Below are positions 40,992-47,534 of a stretch of DNA of 54,555 nt, piece after piece; the first letter of the stretch is position 1, and each line of letters opens with the position of its first letter. The stretch lies in contig NZ_CABEGA010000028.1 in the NCBI RefSeq assembly GCF_901521055.1, positions 1 through 54,555 on the forward strand. Reading direction: 5' to 3'. Made by a program: the position numbers and the translations under genes. The notes beneath the pieces are model-generated. The model ran no database searches and was not told the origin of the DNA. It saw only the letters and a program-made list of their open reading frames with translations. The stretch is from Cellulomonas hominis (lineage in GTDB: Bacteria > Actinomycetota > Actinomycetes > Actinomycetales > Cellulomonadaceae).

Positions 40992-43265
40992 ATGAAGTTC
41001 ACCGACGGCTACTGGCAGAACCTGCCCGGCGTCACGGTCCTGCGGCCGCGTGCGGTCGACGAGGTCGTGGTCGGCGAGCGGTCCCTGACCGCCTACGCGG
41101 GCACCGGCCGCCTCGAGACGCGCGGCGACACCCTGAACAGCCCCCTGATCACGTTCACGCTCGACTCCCCGGCCGAGGGGGTGCTCGGCGTGACCATCGA
41201 GCACCACCGCGGCGGGGTCGACCCCGGGCCGGCGTTCGCGCTCGCGGGCACCCGCCCCGACGTGACCGTCACCGGGCCGACGGCCGAGGACCCGCGGGCG
41301 ACGCTCACCACCGGCAACCTCACCGCCCGCGTCGCGACGTCGGGGGAGTGGGCGCTGGACGTCGAGGTCGACGGCCGGCACGTCACCGGGGCGACGTCCC
41401 GCGGCGTCGGGGTCGTCACCGACGCCGAGGGCCGGCACTTCGTGCGCGAGCAGCTGGGGCTCGGCGTCGCCGACCACGTGTACGGGCTGGGCGAGCGGTT
41501 CACGCCGTTCGTCAAGAACGGCCAGACGGTCGAGGTCTGGAACGCCGACGGCGGCACCGCCTCCGAGCAGGCGTACAAGAGCGTGCCGTTCTACCTGACC
41601 GACGCCGGGTACGGCGTGTTCGTCGACCACCCCGGACACGTGTCGTTCGAGATCGGGTCCGAGGTCGTGTCCCGGACGCAGTTCAGCGTCGAGGGGGAGC
41701 GGCTGCGGTACCTCGTCATCGCCGGCCCGACGCCGAAGGACGTGCTGCGCCGCTACACCGCGCTGACCGGCCGGCCGGCGCGCGTGCCGGACTGGTCCTA
41801 CGGGCTGTGGCTGTCCACGTCGTTCACGACGGACTACGACGAGGACACGGTCATGTCGTTCATCGACGGCATGGCCGACCGGGGGCTGCCGCTGTCGGTC
41901 TTCCACTTCGACTGCTTCTGGATGCGCCGGTTCCACTGGTGCGACTTCGTCTGGGACCCGGCGACGTTCCCGGACCCGAAGGGCATGCTCGCCCGGCTGC
42001 ACGACCGCGGCCTGCAGGTGTGCGTGTGGATCAACCCGTACATCGCGCAGCGCTCGCACCTGTTCGAGGAGGGCCGCGAGCTCGGCTACCTCGTGAAGCG
42101 CGCGGACGGCTCGGTGTGGCAGTGGGACCTGTGGCAGGCGGGCATGGCGCTCGTCGACTTCACGAACCCCGACGCCACCGCCTGGTACCAGGGCAAGCTC
42201 CGCGAGCTGCTGGACATGGGGGTCGACGCGTTCAAGACCGACTTCGGCGAGCGGATCCCCACCGACGTCGTGTGGCACGACGGCTCCGACCCCGAGCGGA
42301 TGCACAACTACTACACGCACCTGTACAACAAGGCGGTCTTCGAGCTGCTGGAGGAGGTCCGCGGCGAGGGCGAGGCCGTGCTGTTCGCGCGCTCCGCGAC
42401 CGCCGGCGGCCAGCAGTTCCCCGTGCACTGGGGCGGCGACTGCGAGTCCACGTTCGTCTCGATGGCCGAGTCCCTGCGCGGCGGGCTGTCGCTCGCGTCG
42501 TCGGGGTTCGGGTTCTGGTCGCACGACATCGGCGGGTTCGAGGGCACGCCCGACGCCGCCGTGTTCAAGCGGTGGCTCGCGTTCGGCCTGCTCTCGTCGC
42601 ACTCGCGGCTGCACGGGTCGTCGTCGTACCGGGTGCCGTGGGCGTTCGACGAGGAGTCCGTGGACGTCACGCGCCGGTTCACCGAGCTGAAGCTGTCGCT
42701 CATGCCGTACCTGTCGGCGGTCGGACGCGAGGCGCACACCGACGGGCTGCCCGCGATGCGGCCGATGGTCGTGGAGTTCCCGGACGAGCCGGGCGCCGCG
42801 ACGGTCGACACCCAGTACATGCTGGGCGGGTCGCTGCTGGTGGCGCCGGTGTTCTCGGCGGACGGCACGGTCGAGGTCTACGTGCCCGAGGGGGAGTGGA
42901 CGTCGCTGCTCGACGGGTCCACGCTGTCCGGCCCGCGCTGGTACACGCAGACCCACGGGTTCGACTCGCTGCCGCTGCTCGTGCGGCCCGGGACGGTGCT
43001 CCCGGTCGGCGCGCGGACCGACCGGCCGGACTACGACCACGCGGAGGGCGTCACGCTGCGGGTGTTCGGCCTGGGCGACGGCGACGAGCGCGTCGTGACG
43101 GTCGCGGGCGCTCGCGGTGACGCGGTGTTCCACGTGACCCGCGCGGGCAGCACCGTCCTGGTCGAGGCGAGCGGCGCGGTGCCCGCGGCGTGGTCGGTCG
43201 CGGACGGGCTGGGCGCCCCGGTCGCCGCGGAGGGCGCCACGGCGGAGCTGACGCTCCCGGCCTGA
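40992..43265 (+). CDS. GH31 alpha-xylosidase (YicI-like)
   Basis: A 757-residue cytoplasmic glycosidase without a signal peptide. The beta-sandwich N-domain leads to the catalytic barrel. The nucleophile is D417 in FKTDFGERIP and the acid/base D483 in HWGGDCEST, one residue offset from E. coli YicI (416 and 482). YicI-like enzymes release xylose from isoprimeverose and xyloglucan oligosaccharides. ATG 40992 lies 15 bases after the permease gene, so it is co-transcribed with the transporter. Its substrate defines the likely purpose of the locus. Confidence 0.95.
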   Translation: MKFTDGYWQNLPGVTVLRPRAVDEVVVGERSLTAYAGTGRLETRGDTLNSPLITFTLDSPAEGVLGVTIEHHRGGVDPGPAFALAGTRPDVTVTGPTAEDPRATLTTGNLTARVATSGEWALDVEVDGRHVTGATSRGVGVVTDAEGRHFVREQLGLGVADHVYGLGERFTPFVKNGQTVEVWNADGGTASEQAYKSVPFYLTDAGYGVFVDHPGHVSFEIGSEVVSRTQFSVEGERLRYLVIAGPTPKDVLRRYTALTGRPARVPDWSYGLWLSTSFTTDYDEDTVMSFIDGMADRGLPLSVFHFDCFWMRRFHWCDFVWDPATFPDPKGMLARLHDRGLQVCVWINPYIAQRSHLFEEGRELGYLVKRADGSVWQWDLWQAGMALVDFTNPDATAWYQGKLRELLDMGVDAFKTDFGERIPTDVVWHDGSDPERMHNYYTHLYNKAVFELLEEVRGEGEAVLFARSATAGGQQFPVHWGGDCESTFVSMAESLRGGLSLASSGFGFWSHDIGGFEGTPDAAVFKRWLAFGLLSSHSRLHGSSSYRVPWAFDEESVDVTRRFTELKLSLMPYLSAVGREAHTDGLPAMRPMVVEFPDEPGAATVDTQYMLGGSLLVAPVFSADGTVEVYVPEGEWTSLLDGSTLSGPRWYTQTHGFDSLPLLVRPGTVLPVGARTDRPDYDHAEGVTLRVFGLGDGDERVVTVAGARGDAVFHVTRAGSTVLVEASGAVPAAWSVADGLGAPVAAEGATAELTLPA

Positions 43266-43366
43266 CCCGCGCTGCCTGACCCGCGCTGCTGCGCCGCCGC
43301 CGCGCGCGCCGCTCGCACGCTGCTGCGCCCGCCGCCGCCGCACCGCGCCCGCGCCCGCCGCCCTCA

Positions 43367-43428
43367 CCGAGATCGCACTCCCGGCCTGCGACCGCCACCC
43401 GGTCGTCAGGCGAGGAGTGCGATCTCGG
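43367..43428. terminator. Long palindrome after the alpha-xylosidase operon
   Basis: Perfect 15-bp arms CCGAGATCGCACTCC (43367-43381) and GGAGTGCGATCTCGG (43414-43428), with an inner CCTGCGACCG/CGGTCGTCAGG stem. Its ends resemble those of the element at 3006-3075 (CCGAG-RTCG...CGA-YCTCGG). Preceded by 100 bases of low-complexity CG sequence. Probable terminator or REP-like repeat. Confidence 0.7.
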
Positions 43429-43485
43429 CGGAGCCCGGGCAGTGTGGGGTGCGGCCGCAGTCCGGCGCGTAGCCGGAACCGCGTG

Positions 43486-43499
43486 CGGGAGCGCTTCCA
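43486..43499. promoter_or_regulatory. CebR/CelR-like operator
   Basis: CGGGAGCGCTTCCA matches the known cellobiose-repressor box TGGGAGCGCTCCCA at 12 of 14 positions. It lies 63 bases upstream of the GH1 start. Confidence 0.6.
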
Positions 43500-43509
43500 C
43501 GCTCGTGTA

Positions 43510-43523
43510 TCGTATCGATTCGA
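43510..43523. promoter_or_regulatory. LacI-type operator copy 4
   Basis: TCGTATCGATTCGA matches the TCGAANCGNTTCGA box at 11 of 12 positions. It links the GH1 gene to the same regulator as the ABC operon. Confidence 0.6.
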
Positions 43524-43562
43524 CAGTGTCGTCCCGTCCCACCGACAGCCCCGAGGAACCCC

Positions 43563-45017
43563 ATGACCACGTCCCGTCCGTCCGGACGCCAGTTCCCCGC
43601 CGACTTCCTGTGGGGGTCGGCCACCGCCTCGTACCAGATCGAGGGTGCCGCGACCGAGGGAGGCCGCGGCCCGTCCATCTGGGACACGTTCTCCGCGAAG
43701 CCCGGCGCCGTGCTCAACGGCGACACCGGCGCGGTCGCTGCCGACCACTACCACCGCGTGCCCGAGGACGTCGCCCTCATGCAGGGCCTCGGCCTGCAGG
43801 CGTACCGCCTCTCGATCGCCTGGCCGCGCGTGCAGCCCACGGGCTCGGGGGAGTTCAACCAGGAGGGCATCGACTTCTACGTCGACCTGGTCGACCGCCT
43901 GGTCGAGGCCGGCATCGCCCCGGTCGTGACGCTGTACCACTGGGACCTCCCGCAGGCCCTGGAGGACGCGGGAGGCTGGACCAACCGCGAGACCGCCTAC
44001 CGGTTCGCCGACTACGCCCGCCGCATGGCCGAGGCGCTGGGCGACAAGGTCACCGTGTGGACCACGCTCAACGAGCCGTGGTGCTCGGCGTACCTGGGCT
44101 ACGCCTCCGGCGTGCACGCGCCCGGCCGCACCGACCAGGCCGCGTCGCTCGCGGCGGTGCACCACCTCAACCTCGCCCACGGGCTCGCGGCCCGGGCCGT
44201 CCGGGACGTGCTCGGCGACTCCGCGCAGGTGTCCATCACCCTGAACCTGCACGTCACCCGCGCGGCGTCGGACGCCCCGGAGGACGTCGCCGCGAAGCAG
44301 CAGGTCGACACCGTGGCCAACGAGGTGTTCCTGCAGCCGCTGCTCGAGGGCCGCTACCCGGAGCAGGTGTTCGCGCAGACCGCCGCGGTCAGCGACTGGT
44401 CCTTCGTGCAGGACGGCGACCTGGAGCTGATCCGCCAGCCGATCGACCTGCTGGGCGTCAACTACTACTCGACGGGCCGGGTCCAGCGCCTGCAGGGCGA
44501 GCCGGTGGTCGGGGACGGCAGCCCGGGCGTCGACGGCCACAAGTCGTCCGAGGTCAGCCCGTGGGTCGGCTGCGACGACGTGGAGTGGCTGCCGCAGCCC
44601 GGCCCGCACACCGCGATGGGCTGGAACATCGAGCCCGCCGGCCTCACGGAGCTGCTGGTCTCGCTGCACGAGCGCTACCCCTCGCTGCCCCTGGCGGTCA
44701 CCGAGAACGGTGCGGCGTTCGCCGACGAGGTGTCGGCCGACGGCCGGGTGCACGACCTGCCCCGGGTGGAGTACCTGCACGACCACATCGACGCGGTCGG
44801 TGCCGCGATGGATGCCGGCGCCGACGTGCGCGGGTACTTCGTGTGGTCGCTGATGGACAACTTCGAGTGGGCGTACGGGTACGACCGCCGGTTCGGCATC
44901 GTCCGCGTCGACTACGACACGTGCGAGCGCACCCTGAAGGACTCGGCGCTCTGGTACCGGGACCTCATCGCCACGCGCACCATCGCGCCGGCGGGGACGG
45001 CCGTCACGCTGTCCTGA
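43563..45017 (+). CDS. GH1 beta-glucosidase
   Basis: A 484-residue family 1 glycosidase with no signal peptide, hydrolysing cellobiose and short beta-glucosides in the cytoplasm. N-terminal signature DFLWGSATASYQIEGA. Acid/base E171 in TLNEPW; nucleophile E381 in VTENGAAF. MDNFEWAYGYDRRFG forms the aglycone/sugar site. ATG 43563 follows GAGGAA. Two different operators precede it, so both cellobiose and xyloglucan signals may control it. A strong hairpin follows. Confidence 0.97.
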   Translation: MTTSRPSGRQFPADFLWGSATASYQIEGAATEGGRGPSIWDTFSAKPGAVLNGDTGAVAADHYHRVPEDVALMQGLGLQAYRLSIAWPRVQPTGSGEFNQEGIDFYVDLVDRLVEAGIAPVVTLYHWDLPQALEDAGGWTNRETAYRFADYARRMAEALGDKVTVWTTLNEPWCSAYLGYASGVHAPGRTDQAASLAAVHHLNLAHGLAARAVRDVLGDSAQVSITLNLHVTRAASDAPEDVAAKQQVDTVANEVFLQPLLEGRYPEQVFAQTAAVSDWSFVQDGDLELIRQPIDLLGVNYYSTGRVQRLQGEPVVGDGSPGVDGHKSSEVSPWVGCDDVEWLPQPGPHTAMGWNIEPAGLTELLVSLHERYPSLPLAVTENGAAFADEVSADGRVHDLPRVEYLHDHIDAVGAAMDAGADVRGYFVWSLMDNFEWAYGYDRRFGIVRVDYDTCERTLKDSALWYRDLIATRTIAPAGTAVTLS

Positions 45018-45024
45018 TCCTGCA

Positions 45025-45071
45025 CGCGCCGGAGGGCGGTCACCGCGCGTCGGTGGCCGCCCTCCGGCGCG
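45025..45071 (+). terminator. Terminator of the beta-glucosidase gene
   Basis: Perfect 15-bp arms CGCGCCGGAGGGCGG (45025-45039) and CCGCCCTCCGGCGCG (45057-45071), extended inward by a near-perfect GGTCACCG/CGGTGGCC stem. Confidence 0.85.
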
Positions 45072-45088
45072 TCCGGGAGAATCGGTGC

Positions 45089-45400
45089 GTGCCGTCCAGC
45101 CGTCGCTCCAGCAAACGCCCGTACTCCGCGGAGCACGTGCCGCTCGACACGGAGCGGGTCCGCGGCGGCCGGACGACCGAGGACGCCGCCGACGGGACGT
45201 GGACGGTGCAGCGGGTGGCCGGGTCGGAGCGCACCTACCGCTGCCCCGGCTGCGACCAGGAGATCGCGCCCGGCACCCCGCACGTCGTCGCCTGGGCGTC
45301 CGACGGGCTGTTCGGGGCGGAGGCGGCGATCGCCGACCGCCGGCACTGGCACAGCACCTGCTGGTCCGCGCGGGCGCGCCGCCGCCCGACCCGCCGCTGA
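45089..45400 (+). CDS. Small conserved zinc-ribbon-like protein
   Basis: A 103-residue protein from GTG 45089. GAGAAT (45077-45082) lies six bases ahead, suggesting a leaderless message. The basic N-terminus is followed by RTYRCPGCDQEIAPGTPHVVAW and, 20 residues later, HWHSTCW. The CxxC plus His/Cys spacing suggests a single zinc site. Similar short proteins are widespread in actinobacteria (often misnamed ATP/GTP-binding); the function is unknown. Confidence 0.8.
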   Translation: MPSSRRSSKRPYSAEHVPLDTERVRGGRTTEDAADGTWTVQRVAGSERTYRCPGCDQEIAPGTPHVVAWASDGLFGAEAAIADRRHWHSTCWSARARRRPTRR

Positions 45401-45441
45401 CCGCTGGGGTCCCGCCGGGGTCCGGACTACCCTCGACGGCG

Positions 45442-46272
45442 ATGACCACCGACGCCGCGCCCACCACGATCCGCTCCCTCACCGTGCTGCCCGCGCACCG
45501 CGAGGACGTCGAGCTGCACACCGCCGACGGCCTGACGCTGGTCGGCGAGCTCGCCCTCCCGGTGCACCCGGACGGCACGCCGAAGACGCCGGCGGCGACC
45601 CTCGTCACGCTGCACCCGCTGCCCACGCACGGCGGCTACATGGACTCGCACGTGCTCCGCAAGGCCGCCTGGCGGCTGCCGGCCCTGGCCGACCTGGCCG
45701 TGCTGCGGTTCAACACCCGCGGCACGTCGAGCCCGCGCGGCACCAGCCAGGGCGCGTTCGACGAGGGGCGGTCGGAGAAGTTCGACGTGCACGCCGCGAT
45801 CGAGCTCGCGGAGTTCCGGGACCTCCCGCATCCGTGGCTGGTCGGCTGGTCGTTCGGCACCGAGCTGGCCCTGATGCACGGCCTGGACCCGAGCGTCGAG
45901 GGCGCCGTCCTGCTCTCGCCGCCGCTGCACCGGGCCACCGACGCGGACCTCGACGCCTGGGACGCCGACGGCAAGCCGCTCGTCGTGCTGGTCCCGGAGC
46001 ACGACGACTACCTGCGTCCCGACGAGGCGCGTCAGCGGTTCGCCCGCGTGCGCCAGGCCGAGGTGGTCGGCGTCGACGGCGCGAAGCACCTCTGGGTGGG
46101 GGAGCCGTACGTGCGCCGGGTGCTGGACGAGATCGTGCGGCACGTGCGGCCCGACGTCGCGGTGCCGCTGCCGACCACGTGGGACGGGCCGAGCGAGCAG
46201 GCGGACCCGCCGCCGGTGCCGCGGTCGCAGGAGGACACCGGCTTCGCCGGGTCCGCGGAGGAGGACGCATGA
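45442..46272 (+). CDS. Alpha/beta hydrolase (first)
   Basis: A 276-residue hydrolase. The nucleophile elbow is GWSFG, with the oxyanion-type HPLPTHGG earlier and a late His in AKHLWVG; an acidic residue in VPEHDDY completes a plausible triad. The layout resembles the short dienelactone-hydrolase/YtfK-like esterases with a strand-loop RFNTRGTSSPRG. Substrate unknown. ATG 45442 lies eight bases after TACCCT. Its stop overlaps the next gene (ATGA), so the two hydrolases are co-translated. Confidence 0.88.
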   Translation: MTTDAAPTTIRSLTVLPAHREDVELHTADGLTLVGELALPVHPDGTPKTPAATLVTLHPLPTHGGYMDSHVLRKAAWRLPALADLAVLRFNTRGTSSPRGTSQGAFDEGRSEKFDVHAAIELAEFRDLPHPWLVGWSFGTELALMHGLDPSVEGAVLLSPPLHRATDADLDAWDADGKPLVVLVPEHDDYLRPDEARQRFARVRQAEVVGVDGAKHLWVGEPYVRRVLDEIVRHVRPDVAVPLPTTWDGPSEQADPPPVPRSQEDTGFAGSAEEDA

Positions 46273-47066
46273 CGCACCACCGGCCGCACGCCACCGCGGT
46301 CCTGCACGCGCTGCGGCCGGGCACCGGCGTGCCGCTCGTGCTGCTGCACGCCTTCCCGCTCGACTCCCGCATGTGGGCGGACGTCGCCGCCCTGCTCCCG
46401 GCGGGGCTGCCGGTCCTCGCGCTCGACCTGCCCGGGCTCGGGGCGGCCCAGGGCGTCCCGCTGCCCGAGCCCGCGCTCGAGGCGTCCGCCGACGCCGTCG
46501 CCGCCGCCCTCGCCCAGGCCGGGCACCACCGGGCGGTCGTCGCCGGGCTGTCGATGGGCGGGTACGTCGCCCTGGCGCTCGCCGAGCGGCACCCCGAGAT
46601 CGTCGCCGGCCTCGGCCTGCTGGACACGAAGTCGATCGAGGACACCGACGAGGCGCGGGCGAACCGCCTGCGCGTGGCCGGTGTGGTCGAGGACGCGGGC
46701 ACCGTCGACGAGGTGCTCCCGATGGCGACCGGCCTGCTGGGAGGGGCGTCGCGCGAGCGGCCCGAGCTCGTCGGGCGCCTGGAGGCCTGGATCGGGGCGC
46801 AGCCCCCGTCCGGCGTCGGCTGGTCGCAGCGCGCGATGGCCGCCCGCCCGGACCGCACGGCCGTCCTGGAGCGGTTCCCCGGGCCCGGGCTGGTGCTGGT
46901 CGGCGAGGAGGACGTGCCGACGCCCGTCGCGGAGGCGCAGCGGATGGCGGACGCCCTCGGCGTGCAGCCCGTGGTGGTCCCGGACGCCGGGCACCTGACC
47001 GCTGTGGAGGCGCCGGCCCGGGTGGCCGCGGCGCTCGGCGACCTGATGACGCGCGCCCGCGCCTGA
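46269..47066 (+). CDS. Alpha/beta hydrolase (second)
   Basis: A 265-residue hydrolase of the PcaD/RutD/BioH type. HAFPLDSRMW carries the HG-like oxyanion region. The nucleophile is Ser in GLSMGGYVAL, the acid in VGEEDVPTP and the His in DAGHLTAVEAP. Substrate unknown. It overlaps the previous hydrolase and ends 24 bases from a convergent gene with no terminator between. Confidence 0.9.
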   Translation: MTHHRPHATAVLHALRPGTGVPLVLLHAFPLDSRMWADVAALLPAGLPVLALDLPGLGAAQGVPLPEPALEASADAVAAALAQAGHHRAVVAGLSMGGYVALALAERHPEIVAGLGLLDTKSIEDTDEARANRLRVAGVVEDAGTVDEVLPMATGLLGGASRERPELVGRLEAWIGAQPPSGVGWSQRAMAARPDRTAVLERFPGPGLVLVGEEDVPTPVAEAQRMADALGVQPVVVPDAGHLTAVEAPARVAAALGDLMTRARA

Positions 47067-47090
47067 GCCTGCTCCGAACCCGCGACCGAC

Positions 47091-47534
47091 TCAGCGCGGT
47101 GCGGCGTCGTCCCCGAGCGCGCGGGCCAGCGCGACCGGCAGGTCCAGGGACTCGCCGTCCTTGCCGCCGGCGCCCAGCACGAGCGGCGGGTCCTGCGGCT
47201 CCGGGCTGACCCCCCGCAGCCGCGCGGCCAGGGACGGCGGGACGGTCAGCACGTAGAAGCCGCCGTCCGTCCCCACCGCGACCGTCTGGTCGCGGCGCAG
47301 GTACCAACCCTGCAGCGGCGTGCGGTACCGGCCCCGGCCGCCGTACCCCTGCGCGTGCAGCGGCACCGGCGCCACGCCCCGCGCGGTGGCGTCCGCGACG
47401 AACCGGGCGATCAGCTCACGGGCCTTCGCGGACTCCGCCTGCCGGCGCGCGCGCAGGGCCGCCTCGTGCGCGTCGGCGGCCTCCCGGCGGCGGGACCGCC
47501 AGTCGGCGCCGGCGTCGGGGGCGGGGTCGCTCAC
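47091..47534 (-). CDS. Conserved hypothetical protein
   Basis: A 147-residue soluble protein starting at GTG 47534, overlapping the coiled-coil gene's stop by four bases. The N-terminal third is a charged helix (SRRREAADAHEAALRARRQAESAKARELIARFV). The rest contains RGRYRTPLQGWYLRRDQTVAVGTDGGFYVLTVP, a beta-rich stretch. No family is recognised. Translational coupling to a DivIVA-like protein suggests a related cell-envelope or division role, which is inference. Confidence 0.8.
   Translation of the reverse strand: MSDPAPDAGADWRSRRREAADAHEAALRARRQAESAKARELIARFVADATARGVAPVPLHAQGYGGRGRYRTPLQGWYLRRDQTVAVGTDGGFYVLTVPPSLAARLRGVSPEPQDPPLVLGAGGKDGESLDLPVALARALGDDAAPR

Noticed and set aside
39954..45626. 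A 1890-codon open frame on the minus strand
   Set aside because: It is antisense to the second permease, GH31 and GH1 genes, which have intact motifs. Long stop-free antisense frames are expected at this GC content, and the translation is Arg/Gly/His/Val-rich without domains.
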